Positions 35,277-43,081 of a stretch of 64,000 bases of DNA are shown here, piece by piece; positions within the stretch are counted from its first letter, which is position 1; the number at the start of each line of letters is the position of its first letter. The notes beneath the pieces were generated by a model. The model was not told the origin of the DNA and searched no databases. It was given only the letters and a program-made list of their open reading frames with translations. The translations under genes were made by a program, and so were the position numbers. Source of the DNA: VAZQ01 sp963763365. Its GTDB lineage: Bacteria > Pseudomonadota > Alphaproteobacteria > Rhizobiales > Xanthobacteraceae. The DNA lies in assembly GCA_963763365.1 (NCBI GenBank), contig CAVXOE010000003.1, positions 248,001-312,000 of the forward strand, in the 5' to 3' direction.

Positions 35277-36001
35277 ATGACCGATACATTGCGCGAAAAG
35301 CTGGTGGACGCCGGCCGCGTGCTGGTGAGCGAGGATCAGGGCGACTACGTCGCCGGCCATGTGACCGCCCGCCTGCCCGGCGATCCCACCCGGTTCCTGA
35401 TGAAACCCGCGGGCATCGGGCTCGAGGAGATGACCCCCGACAACGTCATCACAGTCGACCTCGCGGGCGAAAAGGTGCTGGGCGCGATGCCCCGCCACAA
35501 CGAGGTGTTCATCCATTCCGAGATCATGGCGGCGCGGCCGGACATTCAGGCGGTCGTCCACACCCATCCGATCCACGCGGTTGCGTTCTCGTCGCTCGGG
35601 CGGCCACTCCTTCCGGTCGGCAACGACGGCGCGATCCTGAGCGCCGGGGTGCCGGTGTTCTCCGAGACGACAGACCTCATCATCGACGCGGCGCGCGGCA
35701 AGGCGGTGGCGCGCTGTCTCGGCTCGCACCAGGCGCTCCTTCTGCGCAACCATGGCATCGTCACCGCCGGCCGCAGCATCGAGGAAGCGGTCTGGCTCGC
35801 CTGAAGCTCGAGCGCGCCTGCCGCATGCAGCTTCTGGCCGAGGCAGCCGGCGGGCCGCGGCTTCTGGCCGGCGGCGATGACCTGCGGATGAAAGGCAAGC
35901 GGGCCAATCGCCCCGACCTGCACGTCAACGTGTTCAATTATCTCGTGCGCCGCTGGACGTGCCGGCATTGCGCAGGCGGAGCGGCGCCAAAGGCCAAGTG
36001 A
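35277..36001 (+). pseudogene. Class II aldolase/adducin-family protein, one frameshift
   Basis: A protein of about 241 residues starting MTDTLREKLVDAGRVLVSED. The metal site is visible: VVHTHPIHAV gives two histidines, and LLLRNHGIVTAG gives the third. GDPTRFLMKPAGIGLEEMTP and the NEVFIHSEIM acidic stretch are also typical. After EEAVWLA the frame stops at a TGA near 35802; one missing base (GCCTGAAG for GCCCTGAAG) would restore LKLERACRMQLLAEAAGGP to the stop at 36001. Family members cleave or decarboxylate sugar phosphates and hydroxyacids with a divalent metal. A short hairpin sits in its leader. Confidence 0.82.
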
Positions 36002-36016
36002 AACACACGGCGGCGG

Positions 36017-36916
36017 TTACTGCAGCGTCTGATGCGGCCAGAGCTTGCGGGCATAGGTGATCAGCGCGCCGCTGACCGCTTCCGGCTGCTCCACGATCAC
36101 CGCGTGGCTCGCCTGCTCGATCACCACGACGGTGACGCGGTCGACGAACTGCTCTTTGTACGCCTTGGCATCCTCGACATGGGCGAGCGGATCGTGCGCC
36201 GGCTGCACGTAGAGGATCGGCGCCTGCCCGGCCGCGAAATCCTCCGCGCGCGAGGTGCGGTCGCCGGCCGCTCGTTCGGCCGCCAGCACGTCCGGATACC
36301 AGCCCTTGAGCCAAACGCGCGGATCGTTCCCCGGCGCGAAAAACGCGAACTGCAACGCCTTGATGCGCTCGGCATCGGGCAACGCCGGGTTGGCGCTGTT
36401 GCGGATCGCCTCGCGCACCTTCGGCGTGCTCGGCGCCTTGCCGATATTGGCGGCGACCAGGGAGACCGCGGCCACCAGTTCGGGCCGGTCGGTGGCGAGC
36501 ATCCGCGCCACGCGGTTGCCAAACGCATGGCCGACGACGAAGGCAGGGCCCTTCTTCTCCTGCTCGATGACAGCGGCCACGTCGGCCGCGTAGTCGTGCA
36601 GATTGATGCCGCCGAGCGGCGCCACGCTTCGCCCGATGCCGCGCGGCTGCGGCCGCACCACCCGGTAGCCGGCGTTGACGAGACGCTCGGCAATGGCGTC
36701 GAAATCCTCCGCGCCACGACCGAGCGACGGCAGCAGCACAACGACCGGTCCGTCGCCTTGCGCCAGGACCTCGATGCGGCCGTCACCATTCTGATTCGGA
36801 ATGACCGTGCTGGTCAGCGCCAACAGGCCGCGCGGTGCCGCCGCAAGCGCCACGATCCCAGCAACAACAAACACAACGCAACCAGTCAGGCGCAAGAAGT
36901 GTCTTGTCAGTGTCAT
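36017..36916 (-). CDS. Alpha/beta hydrolase-fold protein with an altered nucleophile elbow
   Basis: A protein of 299 residues from the ATG at 36916, preceded by AAGGACCGCAAG. An N-terminal hydrophobic stretch (about 8-27) acts as a signal peptide or anchor. The fold is clear: VVVLLPSLGRGAEDFD, YRVVRPQPRGIGRS, then AFVVGHAFGNRVARML. The elbow is G-H-A-F-G, with Ala131 where a catalytic serine is expected (GHSFG). The probable acid (QPAHDPLAHV) and histidine (EQASHAVIVEQP) are kept. Without the serine it may be non-hydrolytic, a binding protein, or use another mechanism. It is convergent with the aldolase gene. Confidence 0.8.
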   Translation of the reverse strand: MTLTRHFLRLTGCVVFVVAGIVALAAAPRGLLALTSTVIPNQNGDGRIEVLAQGDGPVVVLLPSLGRGAEDFDAIAERLVNAGYRVVRPQPRGIGRSVAPLGGINLHDYAADVAAVIEQEKKGPAFVVGHAFGNRVARMLATDRPELVAAVSLVAANIGKAPSTPKVREAIRNSANPALPDAERIKALQFAFFAPGNDPRVWLKGWYPDVLAAERAAGDRTSRAEDFAAGQAPILYVQPAHDPLAHVEDAKAYKEQFVDRVTVVVIEQASHAVIVEQPEAVSGALITYARKLWPHQTLQ

Positions 36917-37049
36917 CTTGCGGTCCTTCCACTCGACTTGCATCGTCGCAGACTGACGCGGGTGTTGCAAAGCGATTCGTTGACGAAACCGGGAATCGTT
37001 CTAATCAGACAAGCATGCCAATGTGCGCGTGATTCGCAACGGTTCCAGC

Positions 37050-38036
37050 ATGCTCAGAATCGGTATCCCCGATGATTATGCGGACATGGTCCGCACTTTC
37101 CCGTCTTTCCACAGGATTGCGGGTCATCCGATCTCGATCTGGACCGATCCCGCGCGCGATCTCGACGAACTCGCGGACCGCCTCAAGGACGTCGAAGCAT
37201 TGGTGCTCATCCGCGAGCGCACGGCCATCTCGGCCGCGCTGCTCGCGCGTCTGCCGAAACTGAAACTGATCACCGTCAGCGGCCCCTACCCCAACGTCGA
37301 CCTCAAGGCCTGCACCGCGCAAGGCGTCGTGCTTTGCGCGGCGGCAAACCGCCCGACGCTCGCCACGCCCGAACTGACCTGGGCGCTCGTCATGGCGGCG
37401 ACGCGCCGTATCCCGCAGGAGGCCGCAAGGCTCAAGAGCGGCGGCTGGCAGAGCGACATCGGCGGCGTGCTGCACGGCCGCACGCTCGCGGTCGCAGGCT
37501 TCGGCCGCATCGGCAAGGTCGTCGCGGGATATGGGCGCGCGTTCGGCATGCGGGTCCTGGTGTGGTCGCGCGAGCGCGGCTTAGCGGAGGCACGCGCGCA
37601 AGGCTACGAGCTTGCTGCGAGCAAGGAGCAACTATTCGCAGACGCAGATGTGCTCACGCTGCATCTGCGCCTCACGCCCGAGACCCGCGGATTCGTGACC
37701 GCGTCCGACCTTGCGCGCATGAAGGGCGATGCGCTGTTCGTCAACACGAGCCGCGCCGAACTGGTCGTACCCGGGGCACTGGTCGACGCGCTCAAGGCCG
37801 GGCATCCGGGCTTCGCGGCCGTCGACGTGTTCGAACACGAGCCGGTGCGCGGCGCCGACCATCCGTTGCTGCATCTGCCGAACGCGCTCTGCACACCGCA
37901 TCTCGGATTTGTCGCGCGCGAGCCGATGGACGAATATTTCGCCGACCAGTTCGAGCGCGTGCTGGCCTTCGAACGCGGCACACCGATCGACGTCGTCAAC
38001 CCGGACGCGCTCGCGAAGGCGCGCGACCGCGGCTGA
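37050..38036 (+). CDS. D-2-hydroxyacid dehydrogenase
   Basis: An intact enzyme of 328 residues. It opens MLRIGIPDDYADMVRTFPSF, and LVLIRERTAISAALLARLPK completes the first lobe. The NAD-binding motif is VAGFGRIGKVVAGYGRAFGM. Catalytic elements are LFVNTSRAELVVPGALVDA (Arg), AAVDVFEHEPVRG (Glu) and LCTPHLGFVAREP (His). It reduces 2-oxoacids or oxidises D-2-hydroxyacids with NAD(H). It is a close paralogue of the broken gene at 5997-7013. A GTG at 37023 is an alternative start, but the ATG at 37050 aligns with the paralogue's start. Confidence 0.9.
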   Translation: MLRIGIPDDYADMVRTFPSFHRIAGHPISIWTDPARDLDELADRLKDVEALVLIRERTAISAALLARLPKLKLITVSGPYPNVDLKACTAQGVVLCAAANRPTLATPELTWALVMAATRRIPQEAARLKSGGWQSDIGGVLHGRTLAVAGFGRIGKVVAGYGRAFGMRVLVWSRERGLAEARAQGYELAASKEQLFADADVLTLHLRLTPETRGFVTASDLARMKGDALFVNTSRAELVVPGALVDALKAGHPGFAAVDVFEHEPVRGADHPLLHLPNALCTPHLGFVAREPMDEYFADQFERVLAFERGTPIDVVNPDALAKARDRG

Positions 38037-38083
38037 GTATAACGCGGAGCTACTCCAAGGCAGGACGAGGCTCCATCCGCGTC

Positions 38084-38178
38084 ATCATGCCCGACCTTGT
38101 GCCGGGCCGGGCATCCACGTCTTTCCCTGTTAGCGGCAAAGCAAGACGTGGATGGCCGGGACAAGCCCGGCCATGACG
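38084..38178. repeat. Family A palindromic intergenic repeat, copy A3 (short form)
   Basis: It runs from CATGCCCGACCTTGTGCCGG through ATCCACGTCTTTCC and GACGTGGATGGCCGGGAC to GCCCGGCCATGACG, and lies between two convergent genes. Confidence 0.85.
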
Positions 38179-38207
38179 GAGGAAAGAGTTGCGGCTACGT
38201 CCTAGCC

Positions 38208-39182
38208 TCACTCCACCCGCAGGCCGAGCTTCTTGATCAGCGCCGACCATTTCGCTTCCTCGCGGTCGATGTCGGCGGCGTAGTCCTGCGGGCTCGACGG
38301 CAGCGGTTCGCCGCCATCGGTCGCGATCCGCTCAGCCACTTCGGGCGAGGCGACGAGCTTGCGCAGTTCGGCATTGAGCCGCGTGACGATCGCATTCGGC
38401 GTGCCGGCCGGCGCCAGCAGCCCGTAATGCAGCACGGCCTCGAAGCCAGGCAGTCCCAACTCGATGAACGTCGGCACCTCCGGAAACAGGCTTGATCGCG
38501 ACGGGCCCGCGGTCGCGATGGCGCGCAACCCGCCGGCGCGCAGGTTGCCCATCGCGGGCGCCAGCACGTTGAAGCCGACCGGCACATGGCCGCCGAGCAG
38601 GTCGTTGGTGAGCGCCGCCGTCCCCTTGTAGGGAATGATGGTGATGTCGATGCCGGCTATCGACTTGAACAACTCGCCCGCGAGATATCCGCCGGTGCCG
38701 GGCGGCGGCGTACCGAGATTGAGCGTGCCCGGCGCCTTCTTGGCGAGCGCGATCAGCTCGGCGACGGACTTCACGGCGAACGCAGGATGCGCCATCAGCA
38801 CGATCGGCGTCGAGGAGATGAGACCGATCGGCGTGAAGTCCTTGCGCGGATCGTAGCCGGGCGCGGCGTAGAGACTCGGATTGATCGAGGTGGTGCCGGT
38901 GTGCGCCATCACGATCGTGTAGCCATCGGGTGCCGCCTTGGCGGCGAGGCGCGTTCCGATCACGCCGGCCGCGCCGCCGCGATTGTCGATCACGACTTGT
39001 TGACCCAGACCGGCGGTGAGCTTGTCGGCGACGATGCGTGCGACGGCATCGACTCCGCCGCCTGCCGGGAACGGTACGATCAGCGTGATCGGGCGGCTCG
39101 GATAGCGCTCGTCCGCCGCTGCCGGAGCGAGCAGCAACCCCAGGAAAACGCCAACGAGGGCTGTCAGAAATTTCGGCTTCAC
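38208..39182 (-). CDS. Bug/TctC-family periplasmic solute-binding protein
   Basis: A secreted protein of 324 residues, starting at a GTG at 39182 with GGAG about ten bases upstream. The signal peptide is FLTALVGVFLGLLLAPAAAD. Landmarks: PITLIVPFPAGGGVDAVARI, VVIDNRGGAAGVIGTRLAA, GTLNLGTPPPGTGGYLAGEL, IIPYKGTAALTNDLLGGHVP, and EAVLHYGLLAPAGTPNAIV. A run of nine Gs lies about 47 bases upstream of its start. It has no transport partner nearby and is divergent from the IorA/IorB-like genes. Confidence 0.9.
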   Translation of the reverse strand: MKPKFLTALVGVFLGLLLAPAAADERYPSRPITLIVPFPAGGGVDAVARIVADKLTAGLGQQVVIDNRGGAAGVIGTRLAAKAAPDGYTIVMAHTGTTSINPSLYAAPGYDPRKDFTPIGLISSTPIVLMAHPAFAVKSVAELIALAKKAPGTLNLGTPPPGTGGYLAGELFKSIAGIDITIIPYKGTAALTNDLLGGHVPVGFNVLAPAMGNLRAGGLRAIATAGPSRSSLFPEVPTFIELGLPGFEAVLHYGLLAPAGTPNAIVTRLNAELRKLVASPEVAERIATDGGEPLPSSPQDYAADIDREEAKWSALIKKLGLRVE

Positions 39183-39379
39183 TTGGATGGCGCTCCTGCG
39201 TACCGCGATTACGACGGCGTTATAGGCAGGGGGGGGGATGGTCAGCTACCCGCAATTCCGGTATGCTTTGCAACGGTCTGGCAGGCATTTTGAATTCGCT
39301 CCAAAACAAGTCCTGCGAACGGCCATTGGCGACGCAAGACCAATAAGGGCCGCTCCCGGCGGCTCACGAGAGGACACTC

Positions 39380-39841
39380 ATGGCAAAGCTCAACATCAAC
39401 GGCAGTACGCGTGACGTGCAGGTGGAGCCCGATACTCCGCTCCTGTGGGTCATCCGCGAGCAGATCGGATTGACCGGCACGAAATACGGTTGCGGTGTCG
39501 CGCAGTGCGGTGCCTGCTCGGTGCACATCAACGATCAGGTGCAGCGTTCCTGTTCGATCCCGGTCGGCAACGTGAAGGAAACCGACCGCATCGTCACCAT
39601 CGAGGGCCTGTCGCCGAACTCCTCGCATCCGGTACAGAAGGCCTGGGCCGAGGTGGATGTGCCGCAATGCGGCTACTGCCAGTCCGGCCAGATCATGGCG
39701 GCTGCGGCGCTGCTCAAGCAGACGCCGAAACCGACCGATGCCGACATCGACGCGGCGATGACCAACATCTGCCGCTGCGGCACCTATCAGCGCATCCGCC
39801 AGGCCGTCCATGTGGCGGCCAACACCACATCCCGAACCTGA
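39380..39841 (+). CDS. iorA: [2Fe-2S] subunit of an isoquinoline 1-oxidoreductase-like molybdoenzyme
   Basis: A protein of 153 residues of the xanthine oxidase family small-subunit type. The plant-type [2Fe-2S] site is Cys38, Cys43, Cys46 and Cys58 (GCGVAQCGACSVHI). The second, helical site is Cys97, Cys100, Cys131 and Cys133 (PQCGYCQSGQIM and NICRCGTYQRIR). It passes electrons from the molybdenum subunit to an acceptor such as a quinone or cytochrome c. The catalytic subunit follows after 17 bases, and no FAD subunit is present; this two-subunit layout matches IorAB and not CO-dehydrogenase-like CoxMSL. Symbol by resemblance. The substrate could be an N-heterocycle or an aldehyde. Confidence 0.9.
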   Translation: MAKLNINGSTRDVQVEPDTPLLWVIREQIGLTGTKYGCGVAQCGACSVHINDQVQRSCSIPVGNVKETDRIVTIEGLSPNSSHPVQKAWAEVDVPQCGYCQSGQIMAAAALLKQTPKPTDADIDAAMTNICRCGTYQRIRQAVHVAANTTSRT

Positions 39842-39858
39842 AGCCGAGGAGGTCCATC

Positions 39859-42057
39859 ATGACAAAGACCATCCGCGGCAAAGCCGCGAAGCTTTCACGC
39901 CGTCACTTCGTCGTCGGTTCCGCCGCCGCAAGCGGAGGCTTGGCACTCGGATTCACCACGCAGTTAGGCGTCGGCTCTGCCTATGCGCAGGGAGTCGCGC
40001 CGGCCGAGGTCAACATCTGGGTCGCGATCAAGCCCGACGATACGGTGGTGATCCGCATTGCCCGCTCCGAGATGGGCCAGGGCACGATCACCGGCCTGGC
40101 GCAACTCGTCGCCGAAGAGCTCGAATGCGACTGGTCGAAAGTGACGACCGAGCCGATCACGCCCGGCCGCAGCCTCGCTCGCAAGCGCGCCTGGGGCGAC
40201 ATGTCGACCGGCGGCAGCCGCGGCATCCGCACCTCGCAGGACTACGTCCGGCGCTCCGGCGCGACAGCCCGCATGATGCTGCTGCAGGCGGCGGCCGACG
40301 AGTGGAAGGTTCCGGCCAGCGAGCTCACGGTTTCGGACAGCGTGATCAAGCATGCCGCCTCCAACCGGCAGACCACCTACGGCAAGGTCGCCGCAGCGGC
40401 CGCCAAGCTCGAGGAGCCCGACCCAAAGGGCGTCAAGCTCAAGGATCCGAAGAGCTGGAAGATCGCCGGCAAGCCGCTCAAGCGGATCGACACCGCCGAC
40501 AAGCTCAACGGCAGCAAGGTCTATGCGATCGACGTGAACCTGCCCGGCATGCTCAACGCCGCCATCAAGGACGCGCCGGTCCACGGCAGCAAAGTCACCA
40601 GCTACGACGAGTCGAAGATCGCAGGCCGTCCCGGCGTCAAGAAGGTCATGAAGGTCGGCGACACCGCGGTCGCGGTGGTCGCCGACACGTGGTGGCATGC
40701 CAAATCGGCGCTCGAGGCATTGCCGATCGTCTGGGACGAAGGCGACAACGCCAAGGTGTCGGACGCGACCATCGCCGAGCACCTCAAGGCCGGCTTTGCG
40801 GCAACCGAGACAAACGGCGGCCGCAAGGAAGGCGACGCGCTCAAGGCGATCGAAGGTGCGGCCAAGAAGGTCGAGGCGATCTACTCGACTCCGTTCCTGG
40901 CACACGCCTGCATGGAGCCGATGAACTGCACGGTGCTCTACACGCCCGACAAGGCGGAAGCCTGGGTGCCGTCGCAGAGCGTCGAAGCCTCGCTCGCGGC
41001 GCTTTCGGAAGTCTCGGGCCTGCCGATCGGCAAGTGCGACGTCCACCGTATCGATCTCGGCGGCGGCTTCGGCCGGCGCGGCGGCACGCAGGACTACACC
41101 CGCCAGGCGACCGAGATCGCCAAGCAGTTCCCCGGTACCCCGATCAAACTGATCTGGAGCCGCGAGGAAGATCAGGCGCACGACTTCTACCGGCCGATCT
41201 CGCAAGCCAAGATGGCAGCCGGCCTCGATGCACAGGGCAATCTCGTCGGATTGCACGCACGGATTTCCGGCCAGTCGATCAACGCCTGGCTCAATCCGGC
41301 GGGCATCGTCGGCAACAAGGATGAGCGGCAACTGCAAGGCTGGTGGGAAAAACCGGGCGACGCCCAGCTCGGCTACACGGTGCCGAACCTCTTGACCGAA
41401 TACGTGATGCGCAACACGCACGTGCCGGTCGGACCCTGGCGTGGTGTCAACACCAACCAGAACGGCATCTACATGGAGTGCTTCATCGAGGAGTGCGCGC
41501 GGGCGGCGGGCAAGGATTCGCTCGACTTCCGCCGCGCTCTGATGAGTAAGCATCCCAGGCATCTTGCCGTACTTAATGCCGCCGCCGAGAAGGGTGACTG
41601 GGGCAAGCCATTGCCGCTGGGCGTCCATCGCGGCATCGCGCAGTTCATGGGCTATGGCAGCTACTCGGCCGCCACCGCCGAAGTCTCGGTGAGCCCGCAG
41701 GGCAAGCTCAAGATTCACCGCATGGTGCTGGCGCTCAACTGCGGCCATGCGGTCAACCCGAGCCAGATCGCCGCGCAGGTCGAAGGCTCGGTGGCCTATG
41801 GGCTCAGCGCGGCGCTCTACGGCGAGTGCAAAGTCAAAGACGGCCGCATGGTCGATCTCAACTTCGACACCTACGAGATCATGCGGTTGGCCGAGATGCC
41901 CAAGGTCGAAACCGTGATCGTGCCGACCTACGACTTCTGGGGCGGCGTCGGCGAGCCGACGATCTGCGTGGTCATTCCGTCGGTGCTCAATGCCGTCATG
42001 GCGGCGACCGGCAAGCCGGTGCGCAGCCTGCCGCTGAAGAACGTGAAGCTGATGTAG
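39859..42057 (+). CDS. iorB: Molybdopterin-binding catalytic subunit, isoquinoline 1-oxidoreductase beta type, Tat-exported
   Basis: A protein of 732 residues whose ATG is preceded by GAGGAGGTCCATC. A twin-arginine signal (KLSRRHFVVGSAAASGG) shows the folded complex is exported to the periplasm; the small subunit has no signal and would travel with it. Molybdenum-cofactor motifs include EMGQGTITGLAQLVAEELEC, GDMSTGGSRGIRTSQDYVR, GGGFGRRGGTQDYTRQA and PVGPWRGVNTNQNGIYMECF. The catalytic base is Glu699 in GVGEPTICVVIPSVLNA. It hydroxylates N-heteroaromatics or oxidises aldehydes using water-derived oxygen. No dedicated chaperone (XdhC/CoxI-like) gene is in the window. Confidence 0.93.
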   Translation: MTKTIRGKAAKLSRRHFVVGSAAASGGLALGFTTQLGVGSAYAQGVAPAEVNIWVAIKPDDTVVIRIARSEMGQGTITGLAQLVAEELECDWSKVTTEPITPGRSLARKRAWGDMSTGGSRGIRTSQDYVRRSGATARMMLLQAAADEWKVPASELTVSDSVIKHAASNRQTTYGKVAAAAAKLEEPDPKGVKLKDPKSWKIAGKPLKRIDTADKLNGSKVYAIDVNLPGMLNAAIKDAPVHGSKVTSYDESKIAGRPGVKKVMKVGDTAVAVVADTWWHAKSALEALPIVWDEGDNAKVSDATIAEHLKAGFAATETNGGRKEGDALKAIEGAAKKVEAIYSTPFLAHACMEPMNCTVLYTPDKAEAWVPSQSVEASLAALSEVSGLPIGKCDVHRIDLGGGFGRRGGTQDYTRQATEIAKQFPGTPIKLIWSREEDQAHDFYRPISQAKMAAGLDAQGNLVGLHARISGQSINAWLNPAGIVGNKDERQLQGWWEKPGDAQLGYTVPNLLTEYVMRNTHVPVGPWRGVNTNQNGIYMECFIEECARAAGKDSLDFRRALMSKHPRHLAVLNAAAEKGDWGKPLPLGVHRGIAQFMGYGSYSAATAEVSVSPQGKLKIHRMVLALNCGHAVNPSQIAAQVEGSVAYGLSAALYGECKVKDGRMVDLNFDTYEIMRLAEMPKVETVIVPTYDFWGGVGEPTICVVIPSVLNAVMAATGKPVRSLPLKNVKLM

Positions 42058-42063
42058 CCCTGC

Positions 42064-42150
42064 CGTCATCGCGAGGAGCCCCGCAGGGGTGACGAAGCAA
42101 TCCAGACCTCATGATATGATTCTGGATTGCTTCGCTTCGCTCGCAATGAC
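42064..42150. repeat. Family C palindromic intergenic repeat
   Basis: It reads CGTCATCGCGAGGAGCCCCG, then GACGAAGCAATCCAG, a centre CATGATATGAT, CTGGATTGCTTCG, and GCTCGCAATGAC. The GAAGCAATCCAG arms are perfectly inverted. It lies just after iorB and may fold as a transcript-end hairpin. Confidence 0.85.
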
Positions 42151-42162
42151 CGGACCGCGCCG

Positions 42163-43005
42163 ATGCCCCATCCTGACCGCTTCCTGCTCGCCGGCGTGAT
42201 GGGCGATCCGGTGATGCATTCGCGCTCGCCGGCGATCTTCGCTTATTGGTTCGGCAAACACGGTCTCGCCGGCAGCTACCTGCCGTTCGCGATCAAGCCC
42301 GCCGGCCTGCGCGCAGCCTTGCGCGCGCTTCCGGCGCTCGGCTTTTCGGGCACCAACCTGACGATCCCGCACAAGGAGGCGGCGCTCGGCATCGTCGACA
42401 CCGTCGACCCGGTGGCGCGGCGCATCGGCGCGATGAACTGCGTGGTGGTCGCGCCCGACGGCACGCTCGCGGGCTACAATCACGACGCCTTCGGCTACAT
42501 TGCGAGCGTGCGCGAGGCGCAGCCCCATTGGCGCGCGGACAAGGGGCCGATCGTGGTGCTGGGCGCGGGCGGCAGCGCGCGCGCCGTGGTGGTCGGCCTG
42601 ATCGACGAGGGCGCGGGCGACATCCGCGTCGTCAACCGCACGGCGGCAAGGGCGCAGGCCCTGGCGCGCGATCTTGGCGGCGCCGTCAAGGCCGTCCCCT
42701 GGGAGATTCGGCATGTGGCGCTCAAGGACGCCGCCATGCTGATCAACACCACAAGCCAAGGAATGGCCGGCCAGCCGCCACTCGATCTCGCGCTCGATAC
42801 CTTGCCCACGAGCGCGCTCGTCTCCGACATCATCTACATCCCGCGCGAGACGCCGTTGCTCGCCACCGCGCGGGCTCGCGGCAATCCGACCGTCAACGGG
42901 CTCGGGATGCTGATCCACCAGGCGCGGCCGGCCTTCCAGGCCTGGTTCGGGATCATGCCGGAGGCGACACCGGAACTGCGCGCAATGATCGAGGCCACGA
43001 CCTGA
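42163..43005 (+). CDS. Shikimate/quinate dehydrogenase-family protein (AroE-like)
   Basis: A protein of 280 residues beginning MPHPDRFLLAGVMGDPVMHS. Shikimate-binding motifs are present: HSRSPAIFAYWF, NLTIPHKEAA with catalytic Lys71, and MNCVVVAPDGTLAGYNHDAF with Asp108. The NADP domain has VVLGAGGSARAVVVGLIDE, VVNRTAARAQAL and LINTTSQGMAG. It would interconvert 3-dehydroshikimate and shikimate or act on quinate-like hydroxyacids. The context is catabolic, with a Bug gene downstream and no other aro genes, so a quinate/shikimate utilisation role is as likely as biosynthesis. An upstream in-frame start lies inside repeat C and is rejected. Confidence 0.85.
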   Translation: MPHPDRFLLAGVMGDPVMHSRSPAIFAYWFGKHGLAGSYLPFAIKPAGLRAALRALPALGFSGTNLTIPHKEAALGIVDTVDPVARRIGAMNCVVVAPDGTLAGYNHDAFGYIASVREAQPHWRADKGPIVVLGAGGSARAVVVGLIDEGAGDIRVVNRTAARAQALARDLGGAVKAVPWEIRHVALKDAAMLINTTSQGMAGQPPLDLALDTLPTSALVSDIIYIPRETPLLATARARGNPTVNGLGMLIHQARPAFQAWFGIMPEATPELRAMIEATT

Positions 43006-43081
43006 TGCCGCAGGGCCGCCGGTTTACAAGACCGGCCATCCATCCCAACATCGCGGCATGATTGAGGATCCGAAGACACCG

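Noticed and set aside
39964..42069. A 701-codon antisense frame over the molybdoenzyme gene
   Set aside because: Its composition is that of a shadow frame, and the sense strand encodes a complete IorB-like protein with cofactor motifs.
42163..43005. A firm aroE call
   Set aside because: Active-site residues fit, but a catabolic neighbourhood and lone position make quinate- or shikimate-utilisation equally possible.
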